Part shown: piece by piece, positions 43,443 through 52,710 of the stretch
Position numbering within the stretch: position 1 is the stretch's first letter
Layout of the letters: the number at the start of each line of letters is the position of its first letter
Assembly (NCBI GenBank): GCA_963782465.1
Contig: CAWAJR010000003.1
Coordinates: forward strand, 868,001-932,000
DNA from: JAODBJ01 sp963782465
GTDB taxonomy: Bacteria > Actinomycetota > Acidimicrobiia > IMCC26256 > PALSA-610
Direction: 5' to 3'
Length of the DNA: 64,000 nucleotides
Notes under the pieces: model-generated
Databases searched by the model: none
Seen by the model: only the letters and a program-made list of their open reading frames with translations
Told to the model about the DNA's origin: nothing
Program-made: the position numbers and the translations under genes

Positions 43443-44583
43443 GGCCTACATCATCGACGCGGTGCGCACACCGGTCGGCCGGCGCGGTGGCGGCCTGGCC
43501 CACGTGCACCCGGCCGACCTCGGCGCGCATTCGATCCGTGCCCTGGTGGACCGCACCGGCATCGACCCCGCGGCCGTCGACGACGTCGTGTTCGGCTGCG
43601 TCGACACGATCGGCCCGCAGGCCGGCGACATCGCGCGCACGTGCTGGCTCACCGCCGGCCTCCCCGACGAGGTGCCCGGCACCACCGTCGACCGCCAGTG
43701 CGGGTCGAGCCAGCAGGCGTTGCACTTCGCGGCACAGGGCGTCATGTCGGGCACCCAGGACCTCGTCGTCGCCGGCGGCGTGCAGAACATGAGCGCGATC
43801 CCGATCAGCGCCGCGATGCTCGCCGGCGAGCAGTACGGCTTCACCGATCCGTTCTCGCAGTCGCCCGGGTGGGCTCGGCGTTACGGCGACCAGGAGGTGT
43901 CGCAGTTCCGGTCCGCCGAGATGATCGCCGAGAAGTGGGACATCTCCCGCGACGACATGGAGGCCTTCGCCGTCGAGTCGCACGAACGGGCGATCCGCGC
44001 CCGCGCCGAGGGACGGTTCGAGAACGAGATCATCCCGGTCGGCGACGTGGCGTTCGACGAAGGCCCGCGCGAACCCGACCTCGACAAGATCCGCTCGCTG
44101 CGCACCCTGGTCGAGGGCGGCCGCCTCACCGCGGCGGTGTCGTCACAGATCTCCGACGCGTCGGCGGCGATCCTGGTCGCGTCGGAAGCCGCGGTGCGGG
44201 CCCACGGGCTGAAACCCCGAGCGCGTATCCACCATCTCTCGGTTCGAGGTGCCGATCCCGTGTGGATGCTCACTGCTCCGATCCCCGCCACGGCCTACGC
44301 GCTGAAGCGGGCGTCGATGACCCTCGACGACATCGACCTCGTCGAGATCAACGAGGCGTTCGCGTCAGTGGTGCTTGCGTGGCAGAAGGAAACGGGTGCC
44401 GACCTCACCAAGGTCAACGTCAACGGCGGCGCCATCGCGCTCGGGCACCCGCTCGGGGCAACGGGAGCCCGGTTGATGACGACGCTGCTCAACGAACTCG
44501 AGCGCACCGGTGGCCGCTACGGCCTGCAGACGATGTGCGAAGGCGGCGGTCAAGCCAACGTGACGATCATCGAGCGGCTGTAG
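43435..44583 (+). CDS. fadA6: Beta-ketothiolase FadA6
   Basis: A 382-residue thiolase. The nucleophile is C89 in DRQCGSSQQALHFAAQG; RYGDQEVSQFRSAEMIAEKWDISRDDMEAFAVESHERA, DLVEINEAFASVV, NGGAIALGHPLGATGARLM (catalytic histidine) and LQTMCEGGGQANVTIIERL complete it. It matches FadA6 (Rv3556c), which thiolyses the final ring C/D acyl-CoA. GGAGGA lies five bases upstream of ATG 43435, inside the preceding gene. Its 3-prime end overlaps a convergent J-domain gene by 17 bases. Confidence 0.9.
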   Translation: MPEAYIIDAVRTPVGRRGGGLAHVHPADLGAHSIRALVDRTGIDPAAVDDVVFGCVDTIGPQAGDIARTCWLTAGLPDEVPGTTVDRQCGSSQQALHFAAQGVMSGTQDLVVAGGVQNMSAIPISAAMLAGEQYGFTDPFSQSPGWARRYGDQEVSQFRSAEMIAEKWDISRDDMEAFAVESHERAIRARAEGRFENEIIPVGDVAFDEGPREPDLDKIRSLRTLVEGGRLTAAVSSQISDASAAILVASEAAVRAHGLKPRARIHHLSVRGADPVWMLTAPIPATAYALKRASMTLDDIDLVEINEAFASVVLAWQKETGADLTKVNVNGGAIALGHPLGATGARLMTTLLNELERTGGRYGLQTMCEGGGQANVTIIERL

Positions 44584-45373
44584 CAGTCGCCGCGCTCGCG
44601 CTCCCGGCGGTCGCGGCGCGCCGCTTCCGGAGCAGGCGGCGGCGGGCGCGCCACCCGAGCACGGCGAACACGGGACCACCACCGAGCAACTTGATCACGA
44701 CGATCCACAGCGTGATGTTGCGCATCGTGAGGTTCTCGTCGGCGATCACGTCGCGAGGGTGCCGCGGGTCGTAGAGCACCTTGATCGCGCTGTCCGGCGC
44801 GGCCGGGTTGACCCGGCGGGGTTCCGGAGCCGTCACCGTCTTGCCGTCGACCGTCAGGAACGTGATGCGCGCCGAGCCACCGGCGGCGGACGGCACCAGC
44901 GTCGCGGTCACGGCGATCCGGCCCTCGCGATGTACCGCGTCGCGATGCAGCATCCCGACGAGGAGGTACACGCTCACGATCCCGGCCACGGTGACCAGCA
45001 CGCCGCCGACCATTGCGTACCACGCGCGCCGCATCGTCCAACGCAACAGCGACGGCTTCGCCGCGGCGAACTGTGGGGGGAGGCGCGGCTCGGGCGCCGG
45101 CCCGTCGGCGAACGCACCGCGGGGCCGGGGCAGCAGCCCGGACCGCACCGCGTCGTAGTCGCGGCGGGCGCGGTGGTTGCTGAGCACCTCGTACGCGACG
45201 GTGACCTCCTTGAACCGCTCGGCGACTTCCACCGGTACACCGGCATCGGGGTGCAGCTGCTTCGCGAGAGAACGGAACGCGCGCGCGAGTTCGTCGTCGG
45301 TCGCGTCGGTCGCAACACCCAGTGCCGCGTAGTAATCGACGGTCGCCCAATCGCGGGTGCGCGTGTAGGCCAC
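44567..45373 (-). CDS. J-domain membrane protein with DUF3592-like region
   Basis: A 268-residue protein. The J-domain (residues 12-72) has the HPD motif (LHPDAGVP) for Hsp70 binding. One membrane helix lies near residues 118-140 (YAMVGGVLVTVAGIVSVYLLVGML) and another near 219-240 (ITLWIVVIKLLGGGPVFAVLG). Between them is a DUF3592-type extracytoplasmic domain (VNPAAPDSAIKVLYDPRHPRDV). It would anchor a DnaK partner at the membrane. Role unknown. Convergent with fadA6. Confidence 0.75.
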   Translation of the reverse strand: MAYTRTRDWATVDYYAALGVATDATDDELARAFRSLAKQLHPDAGVPVEVAERFKEVTVAYEVLSNHRARRDYDAVRSGLLPRPRGAFADGPAPEPRLPPQFAAAKPSLLRWTMRRAWYAMVGGVLVTVAGIVSVYLLVGMLHRDAVHREGRIAVTATLVPSAAGGSARITFLTVDGKTVTAPEPRRVNPAAPDSAIKVLYDPRHPRDVIADENLTMRNITLWIVVIKLLGGGPVFAVLGWRARRRLLRKRRAATAGSASAATATAAR

Positions 45374-45491
45374 GACCGCACGATAGAGCTTCAGATCATC
45401 GCGACGACAGGCGCATGGAGCCGGACGTGGTGCAAGCCGCGAAACCGGCTGACGTTCGCCCGGACCGGCTCGGTTGCCACGCCGGCGCGAT

Positions 45492-45713
45492 TCAGTCTTT
45501 GAGCGCGACCGCGTTGGGCGTGACGTTCATCTTCGGCACGTACTCGCCGCCGTCGACGTCACGGGCCTCGCCGCCCATCGACGCGCGTAATTCGGCCGCG
45601 CACGTGTCGCACGGACCGGCGAAAACGAGCGGCGCCGTCGCGCCGCAGCGCAGGCAGGGTTGTTCCTCTGCCGGGAAGTCCGTTGGGTCGAAATGAACCA
45701 GACCGAGTGCCAT
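45492..45713 (-). CDS. Small zinc-ribbon protein
   Basis: A 73-residue protein starting at ATG 45713 (MALGLVHFDPTDFPAEEQ). It has CLRCGATAPLVFAGPCDTC, two CxxC pairs that likely bind one zinc. The C-terminus DGGEYVPKMNVTPNAVALKD is conserved-looking. I do not know its function. The upstream extension to 45752 is not conserved in style. Confidence 0.6.
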   Translation of the reverse strand: MALGLVHFDPTDFPAEEQPCLRCGATAPLVFAGPCDTCAAELRASMGGEARDVDGGEYVPKMNVTPNAVALKD

Positions 45714-45837
45714 CTCCTCATGCTGCCACGGCCGGCTGCCGAACCCGGGCATGGTGCCGCCGGGCGTGAAGTGTGGCGCCCGTCACGCGCGCGCGGCGGC
45801 ACGTGCGTGGCCGGCGCCAAGTCTCTACGCTGAGGTC

Positions 45838-46044
45838 GTGGGCGGAGTGCCTCGGGTCTGGAGCGCCGTCGCGCGCGGGTTGCTCGGCGCGATCGCATGG
45901 GGTGTGCTGCTCGCGTACGTCTACCACGCGTCGCTCGTCCACGGCGCCCTGGTCGGGCTGTTCGCCTGGGGGCCCGCGATCGTGTTCTCGGCTCGCTGGC
46001 GTGACGCGCCGCACGACGCACCGCTCGACGCCTTCGGCCCCTGA
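45838..46044 (+). CDS. Small two-helix membrane protein
   Basis: A 68-residue protein from GTG 45838 with hydrophobic segments VARGLLGAIAWGVLLAYVYHA and LVHGALVGLFAWGPAIVFSA. TACGCT at 45826-45831 would be a -10, consistent with a leaderless start. Unknown function. The start could also be further upstream at 45751, which I consider unlikely. Confidence 0.45.
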   Translation: MGGVPRVWSAVARGLLGAIAWGVLLAYVYHASLVHGALVGLFAWGPAIVFSARWRDAPHDAPLDAFGP

Positions 46045-46049
46045 GCTCG

Positions 46050-46454
46050 TCAATCGGTCCAGAGGCAGAACGGGTGGCCCGCGGGGTCGAGCATGACTCG
46101 TAGCTCGTTCTGGTCGCGGTCTTCCGGTTGGTGCGCCACGACACGCGCTCCTGCCGCCACGGCGTGCGCGACTGCCGCCTCGATGTCGTCGACCCAGATC
46201 TCGAAGTGGAGCATCTTGGTCTGCGCACCCGCGTGCTCGGGCCAGGATGGCGGTTGGTACCACGCTTCGGCCTGGAAGTTCAGCCCCACGCCACCGGTCG
46301 GGTCGGCCATCTGTACCCAGTCGCCACTGCCGGCGGTGATCTCCCAACCGAGAAGCCGGCCGTAGAACGCGGCCAGCGCCTCCGCATCGGCGCAGTCGAG
46401 GCACACCGCGTTCCAGCGCAACCGCGGGCGAGTGCGGGGCGAGGTCGAGGTCAT
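46050..46454 (-). CDS. Glyoxalase/VOC superfamily protein
   Basis: A 134-residue VOC-fold protein: WNAVCLDCADAEALAAFYGRLLGWEI, VGLNFQAEAWYQPPSWPEH, KMLHFEIWVDDIEAAVAHAVAAGARV and VMLDPAGHPFCLW. Such proteins bind a metal with His/Glu residues and include glyoxalases and bleomycin-resistance proteins. No substrate is indicated. It converges with the small membrane protein. Confidence 0.8.
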   Translation of the reverse strand: MTSTSPRTRPRLRWNAVCLDCADAEALAAFYGRLLGWEITAGSGDWVQMADPTGGVGLNFQAEAWYQPPSWPEHAGAQTKMLHFEIWVDDIEAAVAHAVAAGARVVAHQPEDRDQNELRVMLDPAGHPFCLWTD

Positions 46455-46472
46455 GGCTTGGCCTCCGGTTGG

Positions 46473-47108
46473 TCAGGCGGTCATGAACGCGATGGCGGTC
46501 GTCAGGCCGAGCGCCCGGTGCTGCAGGGTGGCGATCCGGCGACCGGGCTGGACCGCCGGCTTCGGGTCGGTGCAATGCTCCCCGAACCGGGCCTTCGTGG
46601 CATCCAGGTCGTCGACAACGATCGCGAGGCCGAAGAAGCGTGCGGGCGCGCCGGTGCCGCCGGCCGGGGCGCTCGTCGGCCCGACGACCTCGACGATCAC
46701 CTCGCCGGCCCGGAAGAACCCCTGGCGTATGGGTGCGGTGCGGGTGCCGGTGTCGCGTTCGCGCCGGAGTTCGAACCCGGCGTCGCGCAGCGCCGCGATC
46801 GTCCGGGCGTAGTCGGGCGTCGCGACCACGACGTGGTCGATCAGGTTGGCCCCGTTCGGATGATGCCCGGCGGGCTCCGGGACGGGCGCGTCGCTCGCGA
46901 TCGTCGCCAGGCCGTCGATCGTGCCGCCCGGGGGCACCTTCGCCGCGCCGCGCAGGTGCCACTCCACGACACCGCGCCGATGGGCGTCGAGCCCGGTCAG
47001 GCGAACGCCGACGCGCCCGATTCGCAACTCGTCGCCGGCGACGTCGAAACCGGCGGCCTGCCATGCCTCGGGAGGATCGGCGACGCCGAGCTCCGCGATC
47101 GTGATCAC
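46473..47108 (-). CDS. Glyoxalase-like domain protein, second VOC gene
   Basis: A 211-residue protein: an N-terminal region ending in GANLIDHVVVATPDYARTIAALRDAGFELRRERD and a VOC-type C-terminal half (VIVEVVGPTSAPAG, FFGLAIVVDDLDATKARFGEH). The GTG start at 47108 overlaps the stop of the LLM oxidoreductase (GTGA), so the two are coupled. It may work on the product of that oxidoreductase; this is inference. Confidence 0.75.
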   Translation of the reverse strand: MITIAELGVADPPEAWQAAGFDVAGDELRIGRVGVRLTGLDAHRRGVVEWHLRGAAKVPPGGTIDGLATIASDAPVPEPAGHHPNGANLIDHVVVATPDYARTIAALRDAGFELRRERDTGTRTAPIRQGFFRAGEVIVEVVGPTSAPAGGTGAPARFFGLAIVVDDLDATKARFGEHCTDPKPAVQPGRRIATLQHRALGLTTAIAFMTA

Positions 47109-47942
47109 GCGCCGGCGAGTTGCGCGTACTGGTCGAGCAGGGGCATGACGCGGTCGCTCGGGGCCGACGGCAGGCGCAACACGACCTCTTCGATACCGAT
47201 CGACGCGTAGTACTCGAGCTTCCCCGGGTTCGGCAACGTGCCGAACGGCACGATGCGCAAGGTCGACGGGTCGCGGTCGTTCGCTTCGCACGCGCGCTGC
47301 AGGTCGGCCATCGCGTCCCGCACACCGGCACCGCCGATCGGGATCCACCCGTCGCCGTACTCGGCGATGTGGGCGAACAGCTGCGGTCCCGCGGCGCCGC
47401 CGATCAACACCGGCGGGCCGCCGGGTTGCGCCGGTTTCGGCCACGCCCACGACGGCGCGAGATGCACGAAGTCGCCGGCGAACTGTCCGACCTCGTTGCG
47501 CCACAACGATTGCATCGCGAGCACGTGCTCCCGGCCGGGCGCGGCGCGTCCGCATTTCGACGCCGTGGTCCTCGGCTTCATCGGCGTTCCAACCGAACCC
47601 GATGCCGAACGCGAAGCGGCCACCCGACAGCGCATCGAGCGTCGCGACCGCCTTCGCAGTGTTGATCGGGTCGCGTTGCGCGACGAGACAGATCCCGGTG
47701 CCGACGATCAACCGTTCGGTGACCGCCGCCGCGATGCTCAACGCGACGAACGGATCGAGCGTGCGCTTGTACTCCTCAGGCAATTCCGCGTCGCCGGTGG
47801 GCGGCGGCGTGCGTCGACTGACCGGGATATGGGTGTGTTCCGGGAGGTAGAGCGAGTGCAGGCCGCGCGCCTCGGCTTCCTTCGCGAGCTGCGCGATCGG
47901 CATCGAAACGTCGGTTGCGAACATCGTGACCCCGTAATGCAC
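47105..47942 (-). CDS. LLM-class F420-type oxidoreductase (frameshifted)
   Basis: A luciferase-like protein of about 278 residues. GTG 47942 begins VHYGVTMFATDVSMPIAQLAKEAEARGLHSLYLPEHTHIP; LDALSGGRFAFGIGFGWNADEAEDHGVEMR follows. An extra base in the run at 47531-47540 shifts the frame; it continues REHVLAMQSLWRNEVGQFAGDFVHL and PVLIGGAAGPQLFAHIAEYGDGWIPIGG. This is the classic F420-dependent LLM layout. Substrate unknown. It precedes and overlaps the VOC gene. Confidence 0.78.
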
Positions 47943-48000
47943 GCCGGTAGGGTAACGACTCGGTTCGCCGTGCGGACCGAGCGACGGAAGAGGAGCCTTG

Positions 48001-48906
48001 GTGGCCGGTATCTGCGAAGGACGAGTGGTGATCGTGACCGGCGCCGGCCGCGGGATCGGGCGCGAGCACGCGCTCGAATTCGCCCGGCAGGGAGCGCGCG
48101 TCGTGGTCAACGATCTCGGCGTCGAACGCGACGGCACCGGCCCGAAGGGTTCGCCCGCCCAGCTCGTCGTCGACGAGATCGCGGCGATCGGCTCCGAGGC
48201 GGTGGCGAACGGCGACGACATCGCCGACTTCGACGGCGCCCGCCGCCTCGTCCGTACCGCGATCGACGCGTTCGGCCGCCTCGACGTGCTCGTGAACAAT
48301 GCCGGGTTCCTGCGCGACCGCATGCTGTTCACCGCGTCGGAGGAGGAATGGGACGCGGTGATCCGGGTCCACCTCAAGGGCCACTTCGCGCCGACCCGCC
48401 ACGCGGCCGAGTACTGGCGGGCACAGGCCAAAGCGGGCGAACCCGTCGACGCGCGCATCGTCAACACGTCGTCGGGGGCCGGGTTGATGGGCAGCGTCGG
48501 GCAAGGCGCCTACTCGGCTGCCAAGGCCGGGATCGCGGCGCTCACCCTCGTGGAAGCGGCCGAGTTCGGGCGCTACGGCATTACGGCCAACGCGATCGCA
48601 CCCGCCGCCCGCACCCGGATGACCGCCGATGTCTTCGGCGACCGCATGGCCGCCCCGGCCGACGGTTTCGACGCGAACGACCCGGCGAACATCTCGCCGC
48701 TCGTCGTCTGGCTCGGCAGCAGTGCATCCCGCGACGTCACCGGCCGGGTCTTCGAGGTCGAGGGCGGGATGCTCTCCGTCGCCGACGGATGGCAGCACGG
48801 GCCGCGCATCGACAAGGGCGCCCGCTGGGACGCGGCCGAAGTCGGCGACGCGGTGACCGAGTTGCTGGCGAAGGCGCCCGCACCCGCACCGGTGTACGGC
48901 GCGTAG
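48001..48906 (+). CDS. SDR dehydrogenase, Rv3548c-like
   Basis: A 301-residue SDR. VIVTGAGRGIGREHALEFARQGARVVVNDLGV, GDDIADFDGARRLV, NNAGFLRDRMLFTASEEEWDAVIRVHLKGHFAPTRHAAEYWR and NTSSGAGLMGSVGQGAYSAAKAGIAALTL resemble the KstR2-regulon protein Rv3548c. It likely dehydrogenates a hydroxyacyl-CoA of the ring C/D path. AGGAG lies five bases before GTG 48001, which I prefer over TTG 47998. It is followed by an acyl-CoA ligase 21 bases later. Confidence 0.8.
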   Translation: MAGICEGRVVIVTGAGRGIGREHALEFARQGARVVVNDLGVERDGTGPKGSPAQLVVDEIAAIGSEAVANGDDIADFDGARRLVRTAIDAFGRLDVLVNNAGFLRDRMLFTASEEEWDAVIRVHLKGHFAPTRHAAEYWRAQAKAGEPVDARIVNTSSGAGLMGSVGQGAYSAAKAGIAALTLVEAAEFGRYGITANAIAPAARTRMTADVFGDRMAAPADGFDANDPANISPLVVWLGSSASRDVTGRVFEVEGGMLSVADGWQHGPRIDKGARWDAAEVGDAVTELLAKAPAPAPVYGA

Positions 48907-48927
48907 CCGGCCTCCGGACCGCTGCTG

Positions 48928-50508
48928 ATGCGACCGCGGCAGCATCCCGCGCCGGCGGCGTTGCGCGAACACTGGCGCGCGAACGGCATCTGGAACGACG
49001 AGACGCTCCTCGATCGCCTCGACGCCGCCGGCGGCGATCACGTCGCCCTCGTCGACGGCAGCACGCGCTGGACGATCGACGACCTTCGCCGCGCCGCCGG
49101 CACCGTCGCGAGCGCGCTGTGGGGACGCGGCGTTCGCCCCGGCGACGTCGTGTGCTGGCAGCTCCCGAACTGGCACGAAGCGGTCGCGTTCTGCTGGGGC
49201 ATCTGGCGTTGCGGCGCGATCGCGAGCCCCGTCACCCCGAACCTCCGCGCGCACGAAGTCGGGTTCATCCTCGAACAGACCGGCGCACGCGTCGTCGCGG
49301 CGCCCGCGTCATTCCGCGGCACCGACTACGTCGCGATGATTCGCGGCAGCGGCTTCGACGGCGAGATCGTCACCTACCGCGACCCCGGCGCCGCGCTCGA
49401 CGACGACGCGCCGGTCCCCGACGTCCCGGTCGCCGCCGACGATCCGGCGGTGATCCTGTGGACGTCGGGCACCACGTCGGTACCCAAGGGCGTCGTGCAC
49501 ACGCACCAGAGCCTGCGGGTCGAAGCCGACAGCATCACCGAAGCGCACGCCATACGCGCCGGCGAAGCGCTCCTGCTTCCCATGCCGATCACGCATGTCG
49601 CGGGCCTCACCTACGGCGTGCTCCTGCCGGTGACGAACGGCGTGCGGGCGGTGCTCATGGACGTGTGGGACGCGGGCGCGGGGCTGCATCTCCTCGAGCA
49701 GGAGCACGTCGAGGTGATGATCTCGACGCCGGTGTTCATGCGGTCGATGATCGACCATCCCGATTTCGCAGGCACCGATACCCGCGCCTTGCGCCTGTTC
49801 TCGCTGGGCGGGGCCGGGGTCGCGCCGTCGATGGTGCGTGAGGGTGCCGCCGCGTTCGGGGGCACGGCCGGTTGCTGGTGCAAGCGGACGTACGGTTCGA
49901 CCGAGTACCCGACGCTGACGACCGGGAGCCGGGCCGACGGCCTCGAACGCGACGCCACCACCGACGGGCGCATCATCGGTGCCGGCGAGGTGCGGATCGT
50001 CGACCCGGCGACGGGGATCGATGTGGCGCCGGGCGTTGCGGGCGAGCTCCTCGTGCGCGGCCCGGAGATGTTCAGCGGTTATCTCGACGGCAGGCTCGAC
50101 CGTGACGCGTTCGCGCCCGACGGCTGGTTCCGCACCGGCGATCTCGCCACCTACGACGACACCTTCCTCACGATCGTCGATCGGTTGAAAGACGTCATCA
50201 TCCGGGGCGGCGAGAACATTTCGGCCGCCGAGGTCGAAGCCCTCCTGGCGACGCATCCTGCCGTGGTGGAAGCGGCGTGCATCGCGATCCCGGATTCGTT
50301 GATGGGCGAACGCGTCGGCGCGTTTGTCGTCGTACGCGGTGGGTACGACGGGGAACTGACGCTGGAGTCGTTGCGTGCGCACCTCGTCGCGCAGGGGTTG
50401 GCGCGGTTCAAGCTCCCCGAGCGGCTGGAGGTGCGCACGAGCTTCCCCCGGACGGCGAGCGGCAAGGTGCAGAAGGCAGCGTTACGAGCAGAACAGCAAA
50501 TCAACTAG
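48928..50508 (+). CDS. AMP-forming acyl-CoA ligase
   Basis: A 526-residue ANL-superfamily ligase. WTSGTTSVPKGVVHTHQSL near residue 180 is the AMP-binding loop, WFRTGDLATYDD and DVIIRGGENISAAEVEALL are core motifs, and TASGKVQKAALR carries the catalytic lysine. The SVPKG loop is a variant of the usual GxPKG. It probably activates a steroid-derived or cyclic acid. By context with the Rv3548c-like SDR it might fill a FadD3-like role, but the sequence does not look close to FadD3. Confidence 0.82.
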   Translation: MRPRQHPAPAALREHWRANGIWNDETLLDRLDAAGGDHVALVDGSTRWTIDDLRRAAGTVASALWGRGVRPGDVVCWQLPNWHEAVAFCWGIWRCGAIASPVTPNLRAHEVGFILEQTGARVVAAPASFRGTDYVAMIRGSGFDGEIVTYRDPGAALDDDAPVPDVPVAADDPAVILWTSGTTSVPKGVVHTHQSLRVEADSITEAHAIRAGEALLLPMPITHVAGLTYGVLLPVTNGVRAVLMDVWDAGAGLHLLEQEHVEVMISTPVFMRSMIDHPDFAGTDTRALRLFSLGGAGVAPSMVREGAAAFGGTAGCWCKRTYGSTEYPTLTTGSRADGLERDATTDGRIIGAGEVRIVDPATGIDVAPGVAGELLVRGPEMFSGYLDGRLDRDAFAPDGWFRTGDLATYDDTFLTIVDRLKDVIIRGGENISAAEVEALLATHPAVVEAACIAIPDSLMGERVGAFVVVRGGYDGELTLESLRAHLVAQGLARFKLPERLEVRTSFPRTASGKVQKAALRAEQQIN

Positions 50509-51095
50509 CGAAATCAGTAGCTGTTTTCGCGTCATTTCGACGTGCGTTGGGTATGAAATTTCCGCGATGAAGGTATAGTGTGTCACTGGCGCAGCGGGCC
50601 TTTGGCGGAATTCCCCCCAATGGAATCGGCCCGCCTTTTGCCCAGGCCCGCTGCGCCCCTTCTCATTTCGGCCGCCGGCGTCATCGCCGGCCCGTGGCCG
50701 GCCCGCCACAGATCCGGGCTTGGCAGGCTTGCTCGATGTGGGTAATGTCTCGTGAGCGAGTCCTGCGAAGGGCGACAGCCTGGGACCGCCGTTGGGGAAG
50801 AGTGGGGATTTCACCTGGAACGGCCGGTGAGGTCATGAGCGCGGGTGGGGCCGCTCAGGAGGTGTGTGCGTACCGCAGCCACGGCCCAGGCGGCGCGCGC
50901 GTCTGCTTCTGCGGTTCGGGATGCGCGGCGAGGTCGTGGCGGCCCGTCCCCTGCCGTCCACTTCGGTATAGCACCGAATGTGACAATCTCGTTTACAACG
51001 TGTTGTGGCAGCAATAATGCCCGCAGTTTCTGGGAAGGACTGGGCGTATTGACGCGCGATCTGATGTATACAACAGCCCCTGAGGTCTACATTCT
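50509..51095. other. Non-coding gap with hairpin RNA candidate
   Basis: No convincing gene lies in these 587 bases. The open frame at 50580-51017 has no protein-like composition. The gap has a TATAGT hexamer at 50574-50579 followed by a long hairpin (50588-50657) and, near 50994-51007, an imperfect KstR-like site. The local sequence is less GC-rich than its neighbours near 50509-50580 and 50960-51100. Confidence 0.5.
50582..50657 (+). ncRNA. Candidate structured small RNA (hairpin with C-rich loop)
   Basis: GGCGCAGCGGGCCT (50588-50601) pairs perfectly with AGGCCCGCTGCGCC (50644-50657). Inside, GGCGG pairs with CCGCC, and ATTCC with GGAAT, leaving a loop that begins with a run of six C (50613-50618). 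A -10-like TATAGT lies at 50574-50579, so a transcript could start near 50582-50586. The C-rich loop recalls actinobacterial 6C/B11-type RNAs, but a second C-rich hairpin is not obvious. Promoter and RNA are inference. Confidence 0.35.
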
Positions 51096-51485
51096 GTGAA
51101 GAACCATGGGAATCGTCGCGAAGCGACCGCCTCCAAGATGGGCTCGTACGTCCTGACCCTGGCGAGTGACGGAACACCGCTGCTGCACGGGCCGTACGCC
51201 ACGTCGCGTGCCCGGCTGCTCGTCGCTCTGCAACTCGCCGGCAACCTCGCCGACGAGTTCCTGTTCCTGGTCGATTACACGGCTCGCGGCTTGCGGGTCG
51301 AAAGGTTCGATGCGACCACGATCGACGACCTTGGCGACTGCGACGAGCCTGGCGATCCCGCCGGCGATCCCGGCAGCGAGACGGGCGACGACGCCGGGAA
51401 CGACCTCGGCATCATCGACGCACGCGGCATACGCCCGGTACCGGCTCGTAGCCTCGCGGCCGGTGAGCACCAGCGAAGACACTGA
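51096..51485 (+). CDS. Hypothetical protein, uncertain
   Basis: A 129-residue frame starting at GTG 51096. The first half (MGSYVLTLASDGTPLLHGPYATSRARLLVALQLAGNLADEFLFLVDYTARGLRVERFD) looks protein-like; the second is low-complexity acidic (DEPGDPAGDPGSETGDDAGND). No ribosome site is clear. Its end overlaps the start of the downstream fadE by 23 bases. It may be real or chance; I do not recognise it. Confidence 0.35.
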   Translation: MKNHGNRREATASKMGSYVLTLASDGTPLLHGPYATSRARLLVALQLAGNLADEFLFLVDYTARGLRVERFDATTIDDLGDCDEPGDPAGDPGSETGDDAGNDLGIIDARGIRPVPARSLAAGEHQRRH

Positions 51486-52666
51486 GGCTGCGTCGCTCGA
51501 GACGTTCCGCGCCACGACTCGTCGCGCGTTGCAGGCCCGGCTCCGGCCGCGCACACCCACGGCCGCCCGCTCCGTGCTCGGAGCGGGCAACGACGACCTC
51601 GTCGCCGGGCGCGCATTCCTCGAAGCAATGGACGGCGGCTGGGCGGTCCCGACCTGGCCGGTCGAGTTCGGCGGGCTCGCCGCGACCGCAGCCGAGGCGG
51701 CCGTCGTGCAGCAGGAGCTGGGCCGGTTCGACACGCCCGACCTGTACCCGTACCTCGTCGGCCTCTCGCTCGTCGGCCCGGTGCTGCTCGCGCACGCGAC
51801 CGCTTCCCAGCAGCGCCGATGGCTCCCCCGGATCCGCACCGGCGCCGAGATCTGGTGCCAGCTGTTCTCCGAGCCCGACGCCGGCTCCGACCTCGCGAAC
51901 CTCTCGACCCGCGCCGTGCTCGACGGGGAACGCTGGGTCGTCGACGGGCAGAAGGTGTGGACGAGCCGCGGCCTCTACGCGCAGCGTGGTCTCCTGCTCG
52001 CCCGCACCGATCCCGGCGCCGCGAAACACGATGGCATCACCGCGTTCGGTCTCGACATGCGCAGCGCCGGCGTCGACGTGCGGCCCTTACGGCAGATGAA
52101 CGGCGACGCCCACTTCACGGAGGTCTTCCTCGACGGCGTCGCCGTGCCCGATGCCGACCGCATCGGCGCGGCGGGCGACGGCTGGCGGGTCGCGCTCACG
52201 ACGCTGGCTCACGAGCGCGGCGCGGTCGGTTCACCGGGCGGATCGTTCCTCGACGTCGACCGCCTGCTGTCGCTCGTCCGGGCCCTCGACACCCCGCTCG
52301 ATCCGGCGACCCGCGACGCGCTCGATGCGGGTCGTGGTCGACCTGCGGGTGCTCTCGCTGACGAGCCGGCGTGCCCGCGACACCACCCGCGCCGGGCGGC
52401 CCGGCCCCGAAGGGTCGGGACTGAAACTGCGCGCCGCGACCGCGTTCAAGGCGTACACCGACATTGCCATGCGCGTGCTCGGCGCCGCCGCGATGCTCGA
52501 CCCGGGCGGCGCATGGCAGACGTTGTTCCTCACCGCGCCGTCGCTGTCGATCCGGGGCGGGACCGACGAGATCCAACGCAACATCGTGGGGGAACGGGTG
52601 CTCGGCCTCGCGGGCGAACCTCGCATCGACCGCGGGGTTCCGTTCAACCAGTTGCTCCGCTCGTAA
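51463..52666 (+). CDS. Acyl-CoA dehydrogenase (frameshifted)
   Basis: A FadE of about 400 residues. The N-terminal part from GTG 51463 has AMDGGWAVPTWPVEFGGLAATAAEAAVVQQEL, WCQLFSEPDAGSDLANLSTRAV, GQKVWTSRGLYAQRGLLLARTD and TTLAHERGAV. One extra base (or two lost) in GCGGGTC near 52328-52331 moves the frame. The C-terminal part VVDLRVLSLTSRRA, GPEGSGLKLRAATAF and RGGTDEIQRNIVGERVLGLAGEPR completes the fold. It oxidises an acyl-CoA; substrate unknown. Confidence 0.78.
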
Positions 52667-52710
52667 CGCCGCGGCATCTCGCCCGCCCCCGTGCGCAACA
52701 CTGGGCGCGC

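Noticed and set aside
50994..51007. KstR-like site TACAACGTGTTGTG
   Set aside because: The last fixed base is G instead of A, and the downstream gene is uncertain. It may be a weak site but is not counted.
50580..51017. Open frame of 145 codons in the gap after the acyl-CoA ligase
   Set aside because: Its product is rich in W, R, C and G with no hydrophobic core pattern, it overlaps the hairpin, and it lacks a ribosome site.
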